Assembly: GCA_964472855.1 (NCBI GenBank)
Contig: CAYYMJ010000013.1
Coordinates: forward strand, 1-59,162
Reading direction: 5' to 3'
DNA length: 59,162 nt
From: Tranquillimonas sp964472855
GTDB taxonomy: Bacteria > Pseudomonadota > Alphaproteobacteria > Rhodobacterales > Rhodobacteraceae
Shown piece by piece: positions 20,712-29,523 of this stretch (within the stretch, counting starts at the first letter, position 1; every line of letters begins with the position of its first letter). The notes beneath the pieces are model-generated. The model did not search any database. It had not been told where the DNA came from and saw only the letters and a list, made by a program, of their open reading frames with translations. The position numbers and the translations under genes were made by a program.

Positions 20712-20737
20712 GCGCGGGACTTTCGAGGAACCCGCGC
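20712..20737 (+). promoter_or_regulatory. hairpin presenting the ribosome site of the aminotransferase gene
   Basis: GCGCGGG (20712-20718) pairs with CCCGCGC (20731-20737). The 12-nt loop ACTTTCGAGGAA carries the likely Shine-Dalgarno GAGGAA, and the ATG follows one base after the stem. The fold would hold the ribosome site in a loop directly beside the start codon. Confidence 0.45.
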
Positions 20738-20738
20738 C

Positions 20739-21914
20739 ATGACCCACCCTGTCAACCCCGCGATGGCGGCGACCCTTGCGCCACCGGTGATGGAAGCGCG
20801 CCGCTGGCTCGATAACGCGCCGCCGGTGGCGGGGCGCCCGGTGCTGAACGTCAGCCAGGCCGCGCCGGTCGACCCGCCACCGCGCCCGCTGCGCGAGGCG
20901 CTGGCCCGCGCCATCACCGACGAGCCGGGGGTGCATCTTTACGGCCCGGTGCTGGGCCTGCCGGCACTGCGCGAAGAGGTGGCGGCCGCGTGGAGCCTTG
21001 CCTATGGCGGCGCCATTCTGCCCGGGCAGGTCGCAATCACCGCCGGCTGCAACCAGGCCTTTGCCGCCGCCGTAGCCACGCTGGCCGGGGCGGGGGACGA
21101 GGTCATCCTGCCGACGCCGTGGTATTTCAATCACAAGATGTGGCTGGACATGTCGGGCATCCGCGCGGTGCCGCTGCCGCCCGGCCCCGGGCTGGTGCCG
21201 CAAGCCAGTGACGCCCGCGCCGCCATCACCGACCGCACGCGGGCCATCGTGCTGGTTACTCCCAACAATCCCGGCGGCGTGGAATACCCGGCCGCGACGC
21301 TGGCCGACTTCATGGCGCTGGCCCGCGAATTCGGGCTGGCCCTGATCGTCGACGAGACCTATCGCGATTTTCACGCGCAATCGGGGCCGCCGCACCAGTT
21401 GTTTACCGGCGATTGGGACGACACGCTGATCCAGCTGTATTCCTTTTCCAAGGCCTACCGTCTGACCGGGCATCGGGTCGGCGCCATGATCGCCAGCCCG
21501 GCGCGGCTGGCCGAGGTCGAGAAATTTCTGGACAGCGTCACCATCTGCCCGCCCCAGCCCGGCCAGCACGCGGCCTTGTGGGGCATGCGCAATCTGGCGC
21601 AGTGGCTGGCCGGCGAGCGTGCCGAGATCCTGGCCCGCCGCGCCGCGATCGCGGCCGGCTTTGCCGGTTTCGCGGGCTGGGAGCTTTTGGGTTGTGGCGC
21701 CTATTTCGCCTATGCCCGCCACCCGTTCGGGTTGCCCTCGGACCAGTTGGCGCAGCGTTTGGTGGCCGAGGCCGGGGTTCTGCTGTTGCCGGGCACCATG
21801 TTCACGCCCGACGGCGACCCCGGCGGGCGGCGCGAACTGCGCATCGCCTTCGCCAATATCGACACCGGCGGGATTGCCGAGCTTTTCCGGCGGCTGGCCG
21901 GTTTTCGCGCCTGA
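20739..21914 (+). CDS. class I/II pyridoxal-phosphate aminotransferase
   Basis: 391-aa fold-type I PLP enzyme. The PLP lysine lies in YSFSKAYRLTGHRVG (about residues 231-245). Other landmarks are VHLYGPVLGLPALR, ITAGCNQAFAAAVA, LVTPNNPGGV and DETYRDF. It transfers an amino group between an amino acid and a 2-oxoacid; aspartate/aromatic type is likely, but the substrate cannot be read. The C-terminus includes RELRIAFANID with the substrate-carboxylate Arg. It is a single gene, 65 bp after the SYLF gene and followed by a very strong hairpin. Confidence 0.9.
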   Translation: MTHPVNPAMAATLAPPVMEARRWLDNAPPVAGRPVLNVSQAAPVDPPPRPLREALARAITDEPGVHLYGPVLGLPALREEVAAAWSLAYGGAILPGQVAITAGCNQAFAAAVATLAGAGDEVILPTPWYFNHKMWLDMSGIRAVPLPPGPGLVPQASDARAAITDRTRAIVLVTPNNPGGVEYPAATLADFMALAREFGLALIVDETYRDFHAQSGPPHQLFTGDWDDTLIQLYSFSKAYRLTGHRVGAMIASPARLAEVEKFLDSVTICPPQPGQHAALWGMRNLAQWLAGERAEILARRAAIAAGFAGFAGWELLGCGAYFAYARHPFGLPSDQLAQRLVAEAGVLLLPGTMFTPDGDPGGRRELRIAFANIDTGGIAELFRRLAGFRA

Positions 21915-21948
21915 GCCGGTTTGCGCCGCGCCATGCGCGCCGCGAGGG

Positions 21949-21988
21949 GGGGGCCGGGCGCGCATTTTGCAATGCACGCCCGGCCCCC
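21949..21988. repeat. long palindrome after the aminotransferase gene
   Basis: GGGGGCCGGGCG (21949-21960) and CGCCCGGCCCCC (21977-21988) form a perfect 12-bp stem. The 16-nt interior itself folds as GCATT-TTGC-AATGC. No T-run follows, so it may be a factor-dependent terminator or an mRNA 3'-end stabiliser. Confidence 0.65.
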
Positions 21989-22008
21989 TGCGGCGCGTGC
22001 CCGCGCCT

Positions 22009-22028
22009 TTCTTCAAGTATTTGAAGAA
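22009..22028. repeat. AT-rich palindrome
   Basis: TTCTTCAA-GTAT-TTGAAGAA, 8-bp arms and a 4-nt loop, 85 bp before ppiD. I recall closely similar palindromes between genes in many Rhodobacteraceae; only one full copy is seen in this window. Confidence 0.6.
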
Positions 22029-22112
22029 CGATGAAGTCACATGCAGCGGCGATGACTTGCCCCCTGCGCCGGGCTGACTTAACAAGCCCCGACCGCAAAG
22101 GGGCTGAGCGAC

Positions 22113-23960
22113 ATGGCCAAGTCTGGCAAGACCAACTTTTCAAAGCTGTTCGTCTGGATCATTCTTCTGATGCTGATCGTCGGCCTGGCCGGTTTCGGCG
22201 CCCGGAACTTTGGCGGCCATGTCGAATCCATCGGCAAGGTCGGCAACACTGACATCAGCGTCACCCGCTATGCCAATGCGCTGACCCGGCAGTTGCGCCA
22301 GTTCGAGCAGCAGACCGGCCAGCGCATGACCCTGGTGCAGGCCCGGCAGTTCGGGCTGGACCAGATCGTTCTGGCGCAGGTCATCGGCCTGACCGCGCTG
22401 GAGAACGAGGCGGCCGCGCTGGGCATTTCGGTGGGCGACACGGCGGTGCGCGACCAGCTGGTTCGGGTTCCGTCCTTCCAGGGGCTGGATGGTCAGTTCG
22501 ACCGCACGGCTTATGAATTCGCGCTGGACGGCATCGGGCTGAAGTCGGCCGAATACGAAGATACCGTGCGGGTCGAGGCGGCGCGCGCGTTGCTGCAGGC
22601 GGCGGTTCTGGGGGGGGTGGATACGCCCGGCATCCTGACCGATACCCTGTTTGCCTTTGCGCGCGAAGAGCGCGACCTGACGTGGGCCGCGATCGGCGCT
22701 GACGCGCTGCCGACCCCGATTGCCGCGCCGACCGACGCCGAGCTGCGCGCTTTTCATGGCGACAACGAAGATCAGTTCATGCTGCCCGAGGGCCGGCGCA
22801 TTACCTATGTGTGGACCACGCCGGAAATGCGGCTTGATGGCGTGACCGTCACCGACGAGGCGCTGCGCAAGCTTTACGATGAGCGCATCGAGCGCTTTGT
22901 GGTGCCTGAACGCCGCCTGGTCGAGCGGCTGGTGTTCGGCGACGACGCAGCGGCGCAGGCCGCCATGGACGCGATTGCCGCTGGCGAAAAGACCTTTGAC
23001 GCGCTGGTCGCCGACCGCGGGCTGGAGCTGGCCGACGTCGATCTTGGCGATGTGACCCGCCAGCAGCTGGATGCCGCCGGCGACGCGGTATTCGCGCTGA
23101 TTGCCCCGGGCGTTGTCGGACCTGCGCCCAGCAACCTTGGCCCTGCGCTTTACCGCATGAACGCCATCCTCGCCGCGCAGGAAACCACCTTCGACGAGGC
23201 AAAGGACGGATTGCGTGCCGAGGCTGCCCGCGACGCCGCGCGCCGCCAGATTGCCGACGAAGGCGAGGCGCTGCAGGATCTGCTGGCGTCGGGCGCGACG
23301 CTGGAAGAACTTGCCGCCGACTCCGATCTGGAGCTTGGCACGATTCTGTGGTCGGCCGATGTTGCAAGCGGTATCGCCGGGTATGAGGCGTTTCGCGCCA
23401 CCGCCGCCGCCGTGACCGCCGAAGATTTCCCCGAGGTTTTCGATCTGGCCGACGGCGGGCTTGCCGCCATCAGGCTGGACGAAATCGTGCCGGCCCGGGT
23501 CGAGGAATTTGACGCGGCGCGCGACAAGGTGGCCGCGGCATGGATTCTTGCTGAAACCCGCGCCGCCGCGCTGGCCCATGCCGAAAGCCTGCGCGCAGAC
23601 TTTGCGGCCGGGGTCGAGCCCTCGGTCGCCGGCCTGACCCTGATCGCCGAAAGCGGGATTCGCCGCGACAGTTTTCTTGACGGCGCGCCCGCCGCACTGG
23701 TGGCCCGCGCGTTCGCGCTGGACCCCGACACCTGGGACGTGATCGAAACCGCCAGCGGGGCCGCCATTCTGCGTCTGGATGCCGTGCATGCGGCGGTGCT
23801 GGATGACGAGGCCCGCGCTGCCAAGGACGGCTTTGCCGCCAACGCCGCGCAGACCTATGCGCAGGACCTTCTCGACCTTTTCACTGTGGCGGTGCAGAAC
23901 CGCGCCGGGCTGAGCCTGGAGCAGGCTGCGATCAACGCCGTGCACGCGCAGATTCCCTGA
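22113..23960 (+). CDS. ppiD: PpiD-like periplasmic folding factor (SurA_N/parvulin)
   Basis: 615-aa protein anchored by one N-terminal membrane helix (FVWIILLMLIVGLAGFGARNF, about residues 13-33). A SurA-type chaperone segment (YANALTRQLRQFEQQTGQ) follows, then a degenerate parvulin PPIase core around residues 265-350. In PpiD proteins the parvulin domain is often inactive and the protein helps new proteins leave the Sec channel. AAGGGG precedes the ATG. The stop overlaps the trpE start (TGATG at 23958-23962), a linkage common in this family of bacteria though the functions are unrelated. Confidence 0.88.
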   Translation: MAKSGKTNFSKLFVWIILLMLIVGLAGFGARNFGGHVESIGKVGNTDISVTRYANALTRQLRQFEQQTGQRMTLVQARQFGLDQIVLAQVIGLTALENEAAALGISVGDTAVRDQLVRVPSFQGLDGQFDRTAYEFALDGIGLKSAEYEDTVRVEAARALLQAAVLGGVDTPGILTDTLFAFAREERDLTWAAIGADALPTPIAAPTDAELRAFHGDNEDQFMLPEGRRITYVWTTPEMRLDGVTVTDEALRKLYDERIERFVVPERRLVERLVFGDDAAAQAAMDAIAAGEKTFDALVADRGLELADVDLGDVTRQQLDAAGDAVFALIAPGVVGPAPSNLGPALYRMNAILAAQETTFDEAKDGLRAEAARDAARRQIADEGEALQDLLASGATLEELAADSDLELGTILWSADVASGIAGYEAFRATAAAVTAEDFPEVFDLADGGLAAIRLDEIVPARVEEFDAARDKVAAAWILAETRAAALAHAESLRADFAAGVEPSVAGLTLIAESGIRRDSFLDGAPAALVARAFALDPDTWDVIETASGAAILRLDAVHAAVLDDEARAAKDGFAANAAQTYAQDLLDLFTVAVQNRAGLSLEQAAINAVHAQIP

Positions 23961-25468
23961 TGCTGGCGACGCAATTCAGTGCCTTCGAGGCCGGCTATCG
24001 CCGGGGCGAAAACCAGGTGGTCTATGCTCGGCTGGCCGCCGATCTCGACACGCCGGTGTCGCTGATGCTGAAACTTGGCGACGCGCGAACCGACACGTTC
24101 ATGCTGGAATCGGTCACCGGTGGCGAGGTGCGCGGCCGCTATTCCATCGTCGGGATGAAGCCCGACCTGATCTGGGAATGCCGGGGCGAAACCAGCCGCA
24201 TCAACCGTCAGGCCCGTTATGATCGCGACACGTTCCAGCGGCTGGACGGCGCACCGCTGGACACGCTGCGCGCCGTGATCGCCGAAAGCCGGATCGAGAT
24301 GCCCGACGATCTGCCGGCGGCGGCGGCGGGGCTGTACGGTTTCCTTGGCTACGACATGATCCGGCTGGTCGAGCATCTTCCCAACGTCAACCCCGACCCG
24401 CTGGGGCTGCCGGACGCGGTGTTGATCCGCCCATCGGTGGTTGCGGTTCTCGATGGGGTCAAGGGTGACGTGATCGTCGTGTCGCCGGCGTGGGTGCAAG
24501 ACGGCGTGACGGCCAGGGCGGCCTTTGCCCAGGCGGCCGAGCGCGTGATGGACGCCGTGCGCGACCTTGACCGCAGCGTGCCCGGCGAAAGCCGCGACAT
24601 CGGCGACGTTTCCCGCCCGTCCGAGATGCAGTCGAACTTTACCCGCCAAGGCTATCACGCGGCGGTCGAAAAGGCGCGCGACTATATCCGCGCCGGCGAC
24701 ATCTTTCAGGTGGTGCCGGCCCAGCGCTGGAGCCAGCCGTTTCCGCTGCCGCCGTTTTCGCTCTACCGCTCGCTGCGGCGCACCAACCCGTCGCCCTTCA
24801 TGTTCTATTTCAATTTCGGCGGCTTCCAGGTGATCGGTGCCAGCCCGGAAATTCTGGTCCGGGTCTTCGGCGGCGAGGTCACCATTCGCCCCATTGCCGG
24901 CACCCGCCCGCGCGGCGCCACCCCCGACGAAGACCGGGCGATGGAGGCCGACCTTCTGGGCGACAAGAAGGAACTGGCCGAGCATCTGATGCTGCTGGAT
25001 CTGGGTCGCAATGACGTTGGGCGCGTGGCCCGGATCGGCAGCGTGCGCCCCACCGAGGAATTCGTGATAGAACGCTATTCCCACGTCATGCACATCGTGT
25101 CGAACGTGGTGGGCGAGCTGTCCGACGATCAGGACGCGCTGTCGGCCCTGCTGGCCGGTCTGCCGGCGGGCACCGTTTCGGGCGCCCCCAAGGTGCGGGC
25201 GATGGAGATCATTGACGAGCTCGAGCCCGAAAAGCGCGGCGTCTACGGCGGCGGCGTGGGTTATTTCAGCGCCAACGGCGACATGGACATGTGCATCGCG
25301 CTGCGCACCGCCGTCCTGAAGGACGAAACGCTTTATATCCAGGCCGGCGGTGGCGTGGTCTGGGACAGCGACCCCGAGGCCGAGTATCAGGAAACGGTCA
25401 ACAAATCGCGCGCCTTGGTCCGGGCCGCCGAAGAGGCCGGCCGTTTCAAGGGTCGCGGCAACGGCTGA
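23960..25468 (+). CDS. trpE: anthranilate synthase component I
   Basis: 502-aa chorismate-utilising enzyme that makes anthranilate with the glutaminase TrpG, the first step of tryptophan synthesis. The feedback site appears as MLESVTGGEVRGRYSI (LLES type). The catalytic core has LLDLGRNDVGRVA, ERYSHVMHIVSNV, GTVSGAPKVRAMEII and QAGGGVVWDS. No glutaminase domain is fused, so a separate TrpG is required; it is not in the window. It is translationally coupled to ppiD by a one-base stop/start overlap. Confidence 0.97.
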   Translation: MLATQFSAFEAGYRRGENQVVYARLAADLDTPVSLMLKLGDARTDTFMLESVTGGEVRGRYSIVGMKPDLIWECRGETSRINRQARYDRDTFQRLDGAPLDTLRAVIAESRIEMPDDLPAAAAGLYGFLGYDMIRLVEHLPNVNPDPLGLPDAVLIRPSVVAVLDGVKGDVIVVSPAWVQDGVTARAAFAQAAERVMDAVRDLDRSVPGESRDIGDVSRPSEMQSNFTRQGYHAAVEKARDYIRAGDIFQVVPAQRWSQPFPLPPFSLYRSLRRTNPSPFMFYFNFGGFQVIGASPEILVRVFGGEVTIRPIAGTRPRGATPDEDRAMEADLLGDKKELAEHLMLLDLGRNDVGRVARIGSVRPTEEFVIERYSHVMHIVSNVVGELSDDQDALSALLAGLPAGTVSGAPKVRAMEIIDELEPEKRGVYGGGVGYFSANGDMDMCIALRTAVLKDETLYIQAGGGVVWDSDPEAEYQETVNKSRALVRAAEEAGRFKGRGNG

Positions 25469-25711
25469 ACCGGCGGCAGCGGCGCCGCGCCGGCCGCAGA
25501 CAGGCAGCGCCACGCGAAACCGCCCGCGCGGCGGCATCAACTGGTTACCCATCCGTCATGCGTCATGCGTCAAAGCGCGCCCGCTCCACCCGCATCGCCG
25601 CGGCCAACCGGCGCTGGCAGGGCGCGTCCCACAGCCCTGCCCCCTGTCGCCAGCCTGTTCCGCCGGCTCGGCGAAACCCATCCTGCAACGGCCCTTGGCC
25701 CGCCGCGCCGA
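25469..25711. other. 243-bp spacer between convergent trpE and anmK
   Basis: GC-rich sequence without a credible gene, promoter or strong terminator. The only visible feature is a short direct repeat around 25556-25572 (GTCATGC repeated twice and a half). Confidence 0.6.
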
Positions 25712-26842
25712 CTACCCACTCGCCCGATCGGGCATCGACAGGCGCGCGCCGCCGGTCGCCGCTTTGACCCCGGTCGTGCCCGGCGCCGTGGTCGGCCAGC
25801 CCCGCACCGCGCGCACCGCCAGATAGGCAAATGCCTGCGCCTCAAGCATGTCGCCGTTCAGCCCCACCGCCTCGACCGCGGCAACCGGGCCGCCGAAACC
25901 ACCCTCCAGCATCGCCATCATCGTGTCGTTCAGCCGCCCGCCGCCCGCCACCCAGATCGCCTCGGGGCGGGCCGGCACATGGCGCAGCCCCTCGACCACG
26001 GCCGCGGCCACCGCGGCCGTCAGCGTCGCCGCCGCGTCGGCATCGGCCATGCCGGCCACCCGCCCGGACAGCCAGCCGAATTGATCGCGGTCCAGCGACT
26101 TGGGCGGCAGCCGGGCAAAATAGTCGTCCGCCAGCAGCGCCGCGATCACCGCATCGTCGATGCGGCCGCTTTCGGCCAACCGTCCCCCGGCGTCAAAGGC
26201 CAGTCCCCGCCGCGCGCGAACAAGGTCGTTCAGCGGCGCATTGGCCGGCCCGGTGTCAAACGCCAGACAGGCACCCGGCGCGTCGGGCCGGTCAAGGCGC
26301 GGGTCCACCCACGACAGGTTGCCCACGCCGCCAAGGTTGAGAAAGGCCACCGGCGCCTCTTCGCCGATCCGCCGCGCGCAGGCATGGTGAAAGAACGGCG
26401 CCAGCGGCGCGCCCTCGCCCCCCATCTCGACATCCGCCGACCGGAAATCCCATACCACCGGCACCCCCAGCCCCCGGGCCAGCACATGCCCGTCGCCAAC
26501 CTGCAAGGTGCCCCTGCCATGCGGATCATGGGCCAGGGTCTGGCCGTGAAACCCCACCAGCGCCGCCCCGGAAAAGCCGGCCAGCAACTCGGCATGGGCC
26601 AGCTCGACAATCTCGGCCGCGCGCGCTACCGCCGGCCCCGACCATTGCCCCAGCGCCGCCGCCAGCCCGGCCTGTTCCTCTGCCGAATACGGGCGATAAG
26701 CGGTGGGCCCAAACTCGAATATCCGCGCCCCGTCGGTCAGCACCATGGCCGCGTCGACCCCGTCCAGCGATGTGCCGGACATGGCGCCCAGGGCCCAGAC
26801 CGGCCCCCGCTCCAGCCACCCCGACAACGCGCCGGCCTTCAT
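25712..26842 (-). CDS. anmK: anhydro-N-acetylmuramic acid kinase
   Basis: 376-aa sugar kinase that phosphorylates and opens 1,6-anhydro-MurNAc during recycling of cell-wall fragments. The ATP motif GAMSGTSLDGVD (19-30) is diagnostic. Others are GFHGQTLAHDP, DFRSADVEMGGEGAPLAP, FLNLGGVGNLSW and FDTGPANAPLND. GGGAGGGAAAG precedes the ATG at 26842; the in-frame extension upstream has no ribosome site. It is divergent from tyrS with a 64-bp gap, an arrangement common in Rhodobacteraceae. Confidence 0.96.
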   Translation of the reverse strand: MKAGALSGWLERGPVWALGAMSGTSLDGVDAAMVLTDGARIFEFGPTAYRPYSAEEQAGLAAALGQWSGPAVARAAEIVELAHAELLAGFSGAALVGFHGQTLAHDPHGRGTLQVGDGHVLARGLGVPVVWDFRSADVEMGGEGAPLAPFFHHACARRIGEEAPVAFLNLGGVGNLSWVDPRLDRPDAPGACLAFDTGPANAPLNDLVRARRGLAFDAGGRLAESGRIDDAVIAALLADDYFARLPPKSLDRDQFGWLSGRVAGMADADAAATLTAAVAAAVVEGLRHVPARPEAIWVAGGGRLNDTMMAMLEGGFGGPVAAVEAVGLNGDMLEAQAFAYLAVRAVRGWPTTAPGTTGVKAATGGARLSMPDRASG

Positions 26843-26906
26843 GGCTTTCCCTCCCAATTGCCACCCAGTATAGATGGCGGCACTGGCAAAGATGGACCGG
26901 ATACGC

Positions 26907-28184
26907 ATGGCCTACCACCCGAAATCGGAATTCCTGCAGGTCATCACCGAACGCGGCTTTCTCGCCGACTGTACCGACCTGCAGGGGCTGGACGAGGCGC
27001 TGATCGACGGCATCGTCCCAGCTTATATCGGCTACGACGCTACCGCGGCGTCGCTGCACGTCGGCCACCTTCTCAACATCATGCTCCTGCGGTGGTTCCA
27101 GAAGACCGGGCACAAACCGATCACCCTGATGGGCGGCGGCACCACCAAGGTCGGCGACCCGTCGTTCCGGTCCGACGAACGCCCGCTGCTCACGCCCGAC
27201 GCCATCGACGCCAATATCACCGGCCTGAAGGGCGTGTTCGCGAAATATCTCGATTACGGCGACAGCGACAGCTGCAACGGCGCCGCCATGCTGAACAATG
27301 CCGAATGGCTGGACGACCTGAACTATCTCGACTTCCTGCGCGACATCGGCCGGCATTTCTCGGTCAACCGCATGCTCAGCTTCGAAAGCGTGAAATCGCG
27401 GCTGGACCGCGAGCAATCGCTCAGCTTTCTCGAATTCAACTACATGATCCTGCAGGCCTATGACTTTCTCGAACTGAACCGCCGCCATGGCTGCCTTCTG
27501 CAAATGGGCGGATCTGACCAGTGGGGCAATATCGTCAACGGGATCGACCTGACGCGCCGGGTGCTCGACCACGAAATCTACGGGCTGACCACGCCGCTTT
27601 TGACCACCTCGGACGGGCGCAAGATGGGCAAGTCCCAGGGCGGGGCCATCTGGCTGAATGCCGACATGCTCAGCCCCTACGAATTCTGGCAATTCTGGCG
27701 CAACACGACCGACGCCGATGTCGGCCGCTTCGCCAGGCTTTATACCGAGCTTCCGGTCGACGAATGCAACCGGCTCGGCGCGCTGGACGGGTCCGAGATC
27801 AACGCCGCCAAGATCATCCTCGCCAATTGCGTCACCACGCTCTGCCACGGCGCCGACGCCGCCGCCACGGCCGAAGCCACGGCCCGCGAAGTGTTCGAAA
27901 AGGGCGGGGTTGGCGACGACCTGCCCACCCTTGCCCTGACCACGGCCGAAATCGGCGACGGCATCTCGGTGATCCAGCTCATCGTGCGCACCGGGCTTGC
28001 CCGCTCGGGCAAGGAAGCCAAACGCCTGATCGCCGACAACGGTGCGCGGCTGAACGACCAGCCGCTGACCGACCCCGGCCTGATCCTCGACAGCGCCGCC
28101 CTTGCCGGCCTCGTCAAGCTCAGCGCCGGAAAGAAACGTCACGCCCTCGTCACGCTGGCCGAAACCGCCTCTACTTCTGTCTAG
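26907..28184 (+). CDS. tyrS: tyrosyl-tRNA synthetase
   Basis: 425-aa class I aminoacyl-tRNA synthetase. The HIGH-type motif is HVGHLLN (about 50-56). GSDQWGNIVNG is the tRNA/Tyr pocket and KMGKSQGGAIW is the KMSKS loop. A C-terminal S4-like RNA-binding domain (GLARSGKEAKRLIADNGARL) ends the chain. The start MAYHPKSEFL is preferred by family comparison; an in-frame ATG at 26892 would add five residues and cannot be excluded. The stop codon directly abuts a repeat element. Confidence 0.96.
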   Translation: MAYHPKSEFLQVITERGFLADCTDLQGLDEALIDGIVPAYIGYDATAASLHVGHLLNIMLLRWFQKTGHKPITLMGGGTTKVGDPSFRSDERPLLTPDAIDANITGLKGVFAKYLDYGDSDSCNGAAMLNNAEWLDDLNYLDFLRDIGRHFSVNRMLSFESVKSRLDREQSLSFLEFNYMILQAYDFLELNRRHGCLLQMGGSDQWGNIVNGIDLTRRVLDHEIYGLTTPLLTTSDGRKMGKSQGGAIWLNADMLSPYEFWQFWRNTTDADVGRFARLYTELPVDECNRLGALDGSEINAAKIILANCVTTLCHGADAAATAEATAREVFEKGGVGDDLPTLALTTAEIGDGISVIQLIVRTGLARSGKEAKRLIADNGARLNDQPLTDPGLILDSAALAGLVKLSAGKKRHALVTLAETASTSV

Positions 28185-28217
28185 AAATATCCCGGGGGTC
28201 CGGGGGCTGGCCCCCGG
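28185..28217. repeat. second copy of the AAATATCCCGGGG element with GC hairpin
   Basis: AAATATCCCGGGG at 28185-28197 is identical to 14733-14745. It is followed by CCGGGGG-CTGG-CCCCCGG (28200-28217), a strong hairpin that may end tyrS transcription. It starts at the base after the tyrS stop codon and lies 30 bp before trpC. Confidence 0.65.
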
Positions 28218-28246
28218 GGTCCGCCGCAACCGAAGGAGGCCGCCGG

Positions 28247-29047
28247 ATGGCCACCGTGCTCGACAAGATCAAGGCCTACAAGCTGGACGAGATCGCGTCC
28301 CGCAAGGCCGCCCGCCCCCTTGCCGCGACCGAGGCCGCGGCCCGCGCCGCGCCGGCCCCCCGCGACTTTACCGCCGCCCTGCGCCGCGCGGGCGCGACCG
28401 GCTATGGCCTGATCGCCGAGATCAAGAAGGCCAGCCCGTCCAAAGGCCTGATCCGGGCCGATTTCGACCCGCCCGCGCTGGCCCGCGCCTACGCAGCCGG
28501 CGGCGCCACCTGTCTCAGCGTGCTGACCGACACCCCCAGCTTCCAGGGCGCCGATGCCTATCTCACCGCGGCCCGGCAGGCGGTGACGTTGCCCGCGCTG
28601 CGCAAGGACTTTCTGTACGACCCCTACCAGGTGGCCGAGGCGCGCGCGCTGGGCGCCGACGCCATCCTCATCATCATGGCCAGCCTGTCCGACGCCCAGG
28701 CGGCCGAGCTCGAGGCCGCCGCCCACGGCTGGGGCATGGCGGCGCTGATCGAGGTGCACGACGCGCCCGAACTGGAACGCGCGCTCAGACTTTCCTCGCC
28801 GCTGATCGGCATCAACAACCGCAACCTGCACACGTTCGAGACCAGCCTCGACACCAGCCGCCATCTCGCGCCGCTGGTGCCGCCTGACCGGCTGGTCATC
28901 GCCGAAAGCGGGCTCTTCACACCGGGCGATCTCGGCGATCTGGCCGGATATGGCGCGCGCAGCTTCCTGATCGGCGAAAGCCTGATGCGCCAGACCGATG
29001 TCGCCACCGCCACGCGCAACCTTCTGGCCGACCCGGTGCCGGCATGA
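28247..29047 (+). CDS. trpC: indole-3-glycerol phosphate synthase
   Basis: 266-aa TIM-barrel enzyme that closes the indole ring in tryptophan synthesis. Motifs are LIAEIKKASPSKGLIR, SVLTDTPSFQGADAYL, LRKDFLYDPYQVAEARALGAD, INNRNLHTFETSLD and VIAESGLFTPGDL. No TrpF is fused. A strong AAGGAGG at 28233-28239 sets the start. It is the first gene of a tightly overlapping trpC-moaC-moeA set. trpG and trpD, which I expect immediately upstream in related genomes, are absent here. Confidence 0.97.
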   Translation: MATVLDKIKAYKLDEIASRKAARPLAATEAAARAAPAPRDFTAALRRAGATGYGLIAEIKKASPSKGLIRADFDPPALARAYAAGGATCLSVLTDTPSFQGADAYLTAARQAVTLPALRKDFLYDPYQVAEARALGADAILIIMASLSDAQAAELEAAAHGWGMAALIEVHDAPELERALRLSSPLIGINNRNLHTFETSLDTSRHLAPLVPPDRLVIAESGLFTPGDLGDLAGYGARSFLIGESLMRQTDVATATRNLLADPVPA

Positions 29048-29523
29048 GCGGGCTGACCCATTTCGACGCCAAGGGCGCCGCCCATATGGTCGATGTCTCG
29101 GGCAAATCCGACACCGACCGCGTCGCCGTTGCCACCGGCTTCGTCCGCATGCGCCGCGACACGCTGGCGCTGGCCACCGACGGCGGGGCGAAAAAGGGCG
29201 ATGTCATCGGCGTGGCCCGGCTGGCCGGGATCATGGGGGCCAAACGCACCGCCGAGCTGATCCCGCTGTGCCATCCCCTGCCGCTGGCCAAGGTGGCGGT
29301 CGCGTTCACGGCCGACCCCGCTCTGCCGGGCATCCGAATCACCGCGACGGTCAAGACCGGCGGCAAGACCGGGGTCGAGATGGAGGCGCTGACCGCCGTC
29401 GCCACCGCCAGCCTGACGGTCTATGACATGCTGAAGGCGGTCGAAAAATCTATGGAGATCGGCGGCATCCGCCTTCTGTTGAAAGACGGCGGAAAATCAG
29501 GTCTTTACGAGGCCGCGCCGTGA
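29044..29523 (+). CDS. moaC: cyclic pyranopterin monophosphate synthase
   Basis: 159-aa enzyme of molybdenum-cofactor synthesis, acting after MoaA to form the cyclic pyranopterin. It carries the family motifs HMVDVSGKSDTDRVAVATG, AELIPLCHPLPL and GVEMEALTAVATASLTVYDM, with Lys/Asp active-site residues in the last third. ATGA overlaps (29044-29047) with trpC and GTGA with moeA show translational coupling. Confidence 0.98.
   Translation: MSGLTHFDAKGAAHMVDVSGKSDTDRVAVATGFVRMRRDTLALATDGGAKKGDVIGVARLAGIMGAKRTAELIPLCHPLPLAKVAVAFTADPALPGIRITATVKTGGKTGVEMEALTAVATASLTVYDMLKAVEKSMEIGGIRLLLKDGGKSGLYEAAP

Noticed and set aside
25556..25572. Short tandem repeat of GTCATGC
   Set aside because: Only about two and a half units; too short to support a functional repeat or CRISPR.
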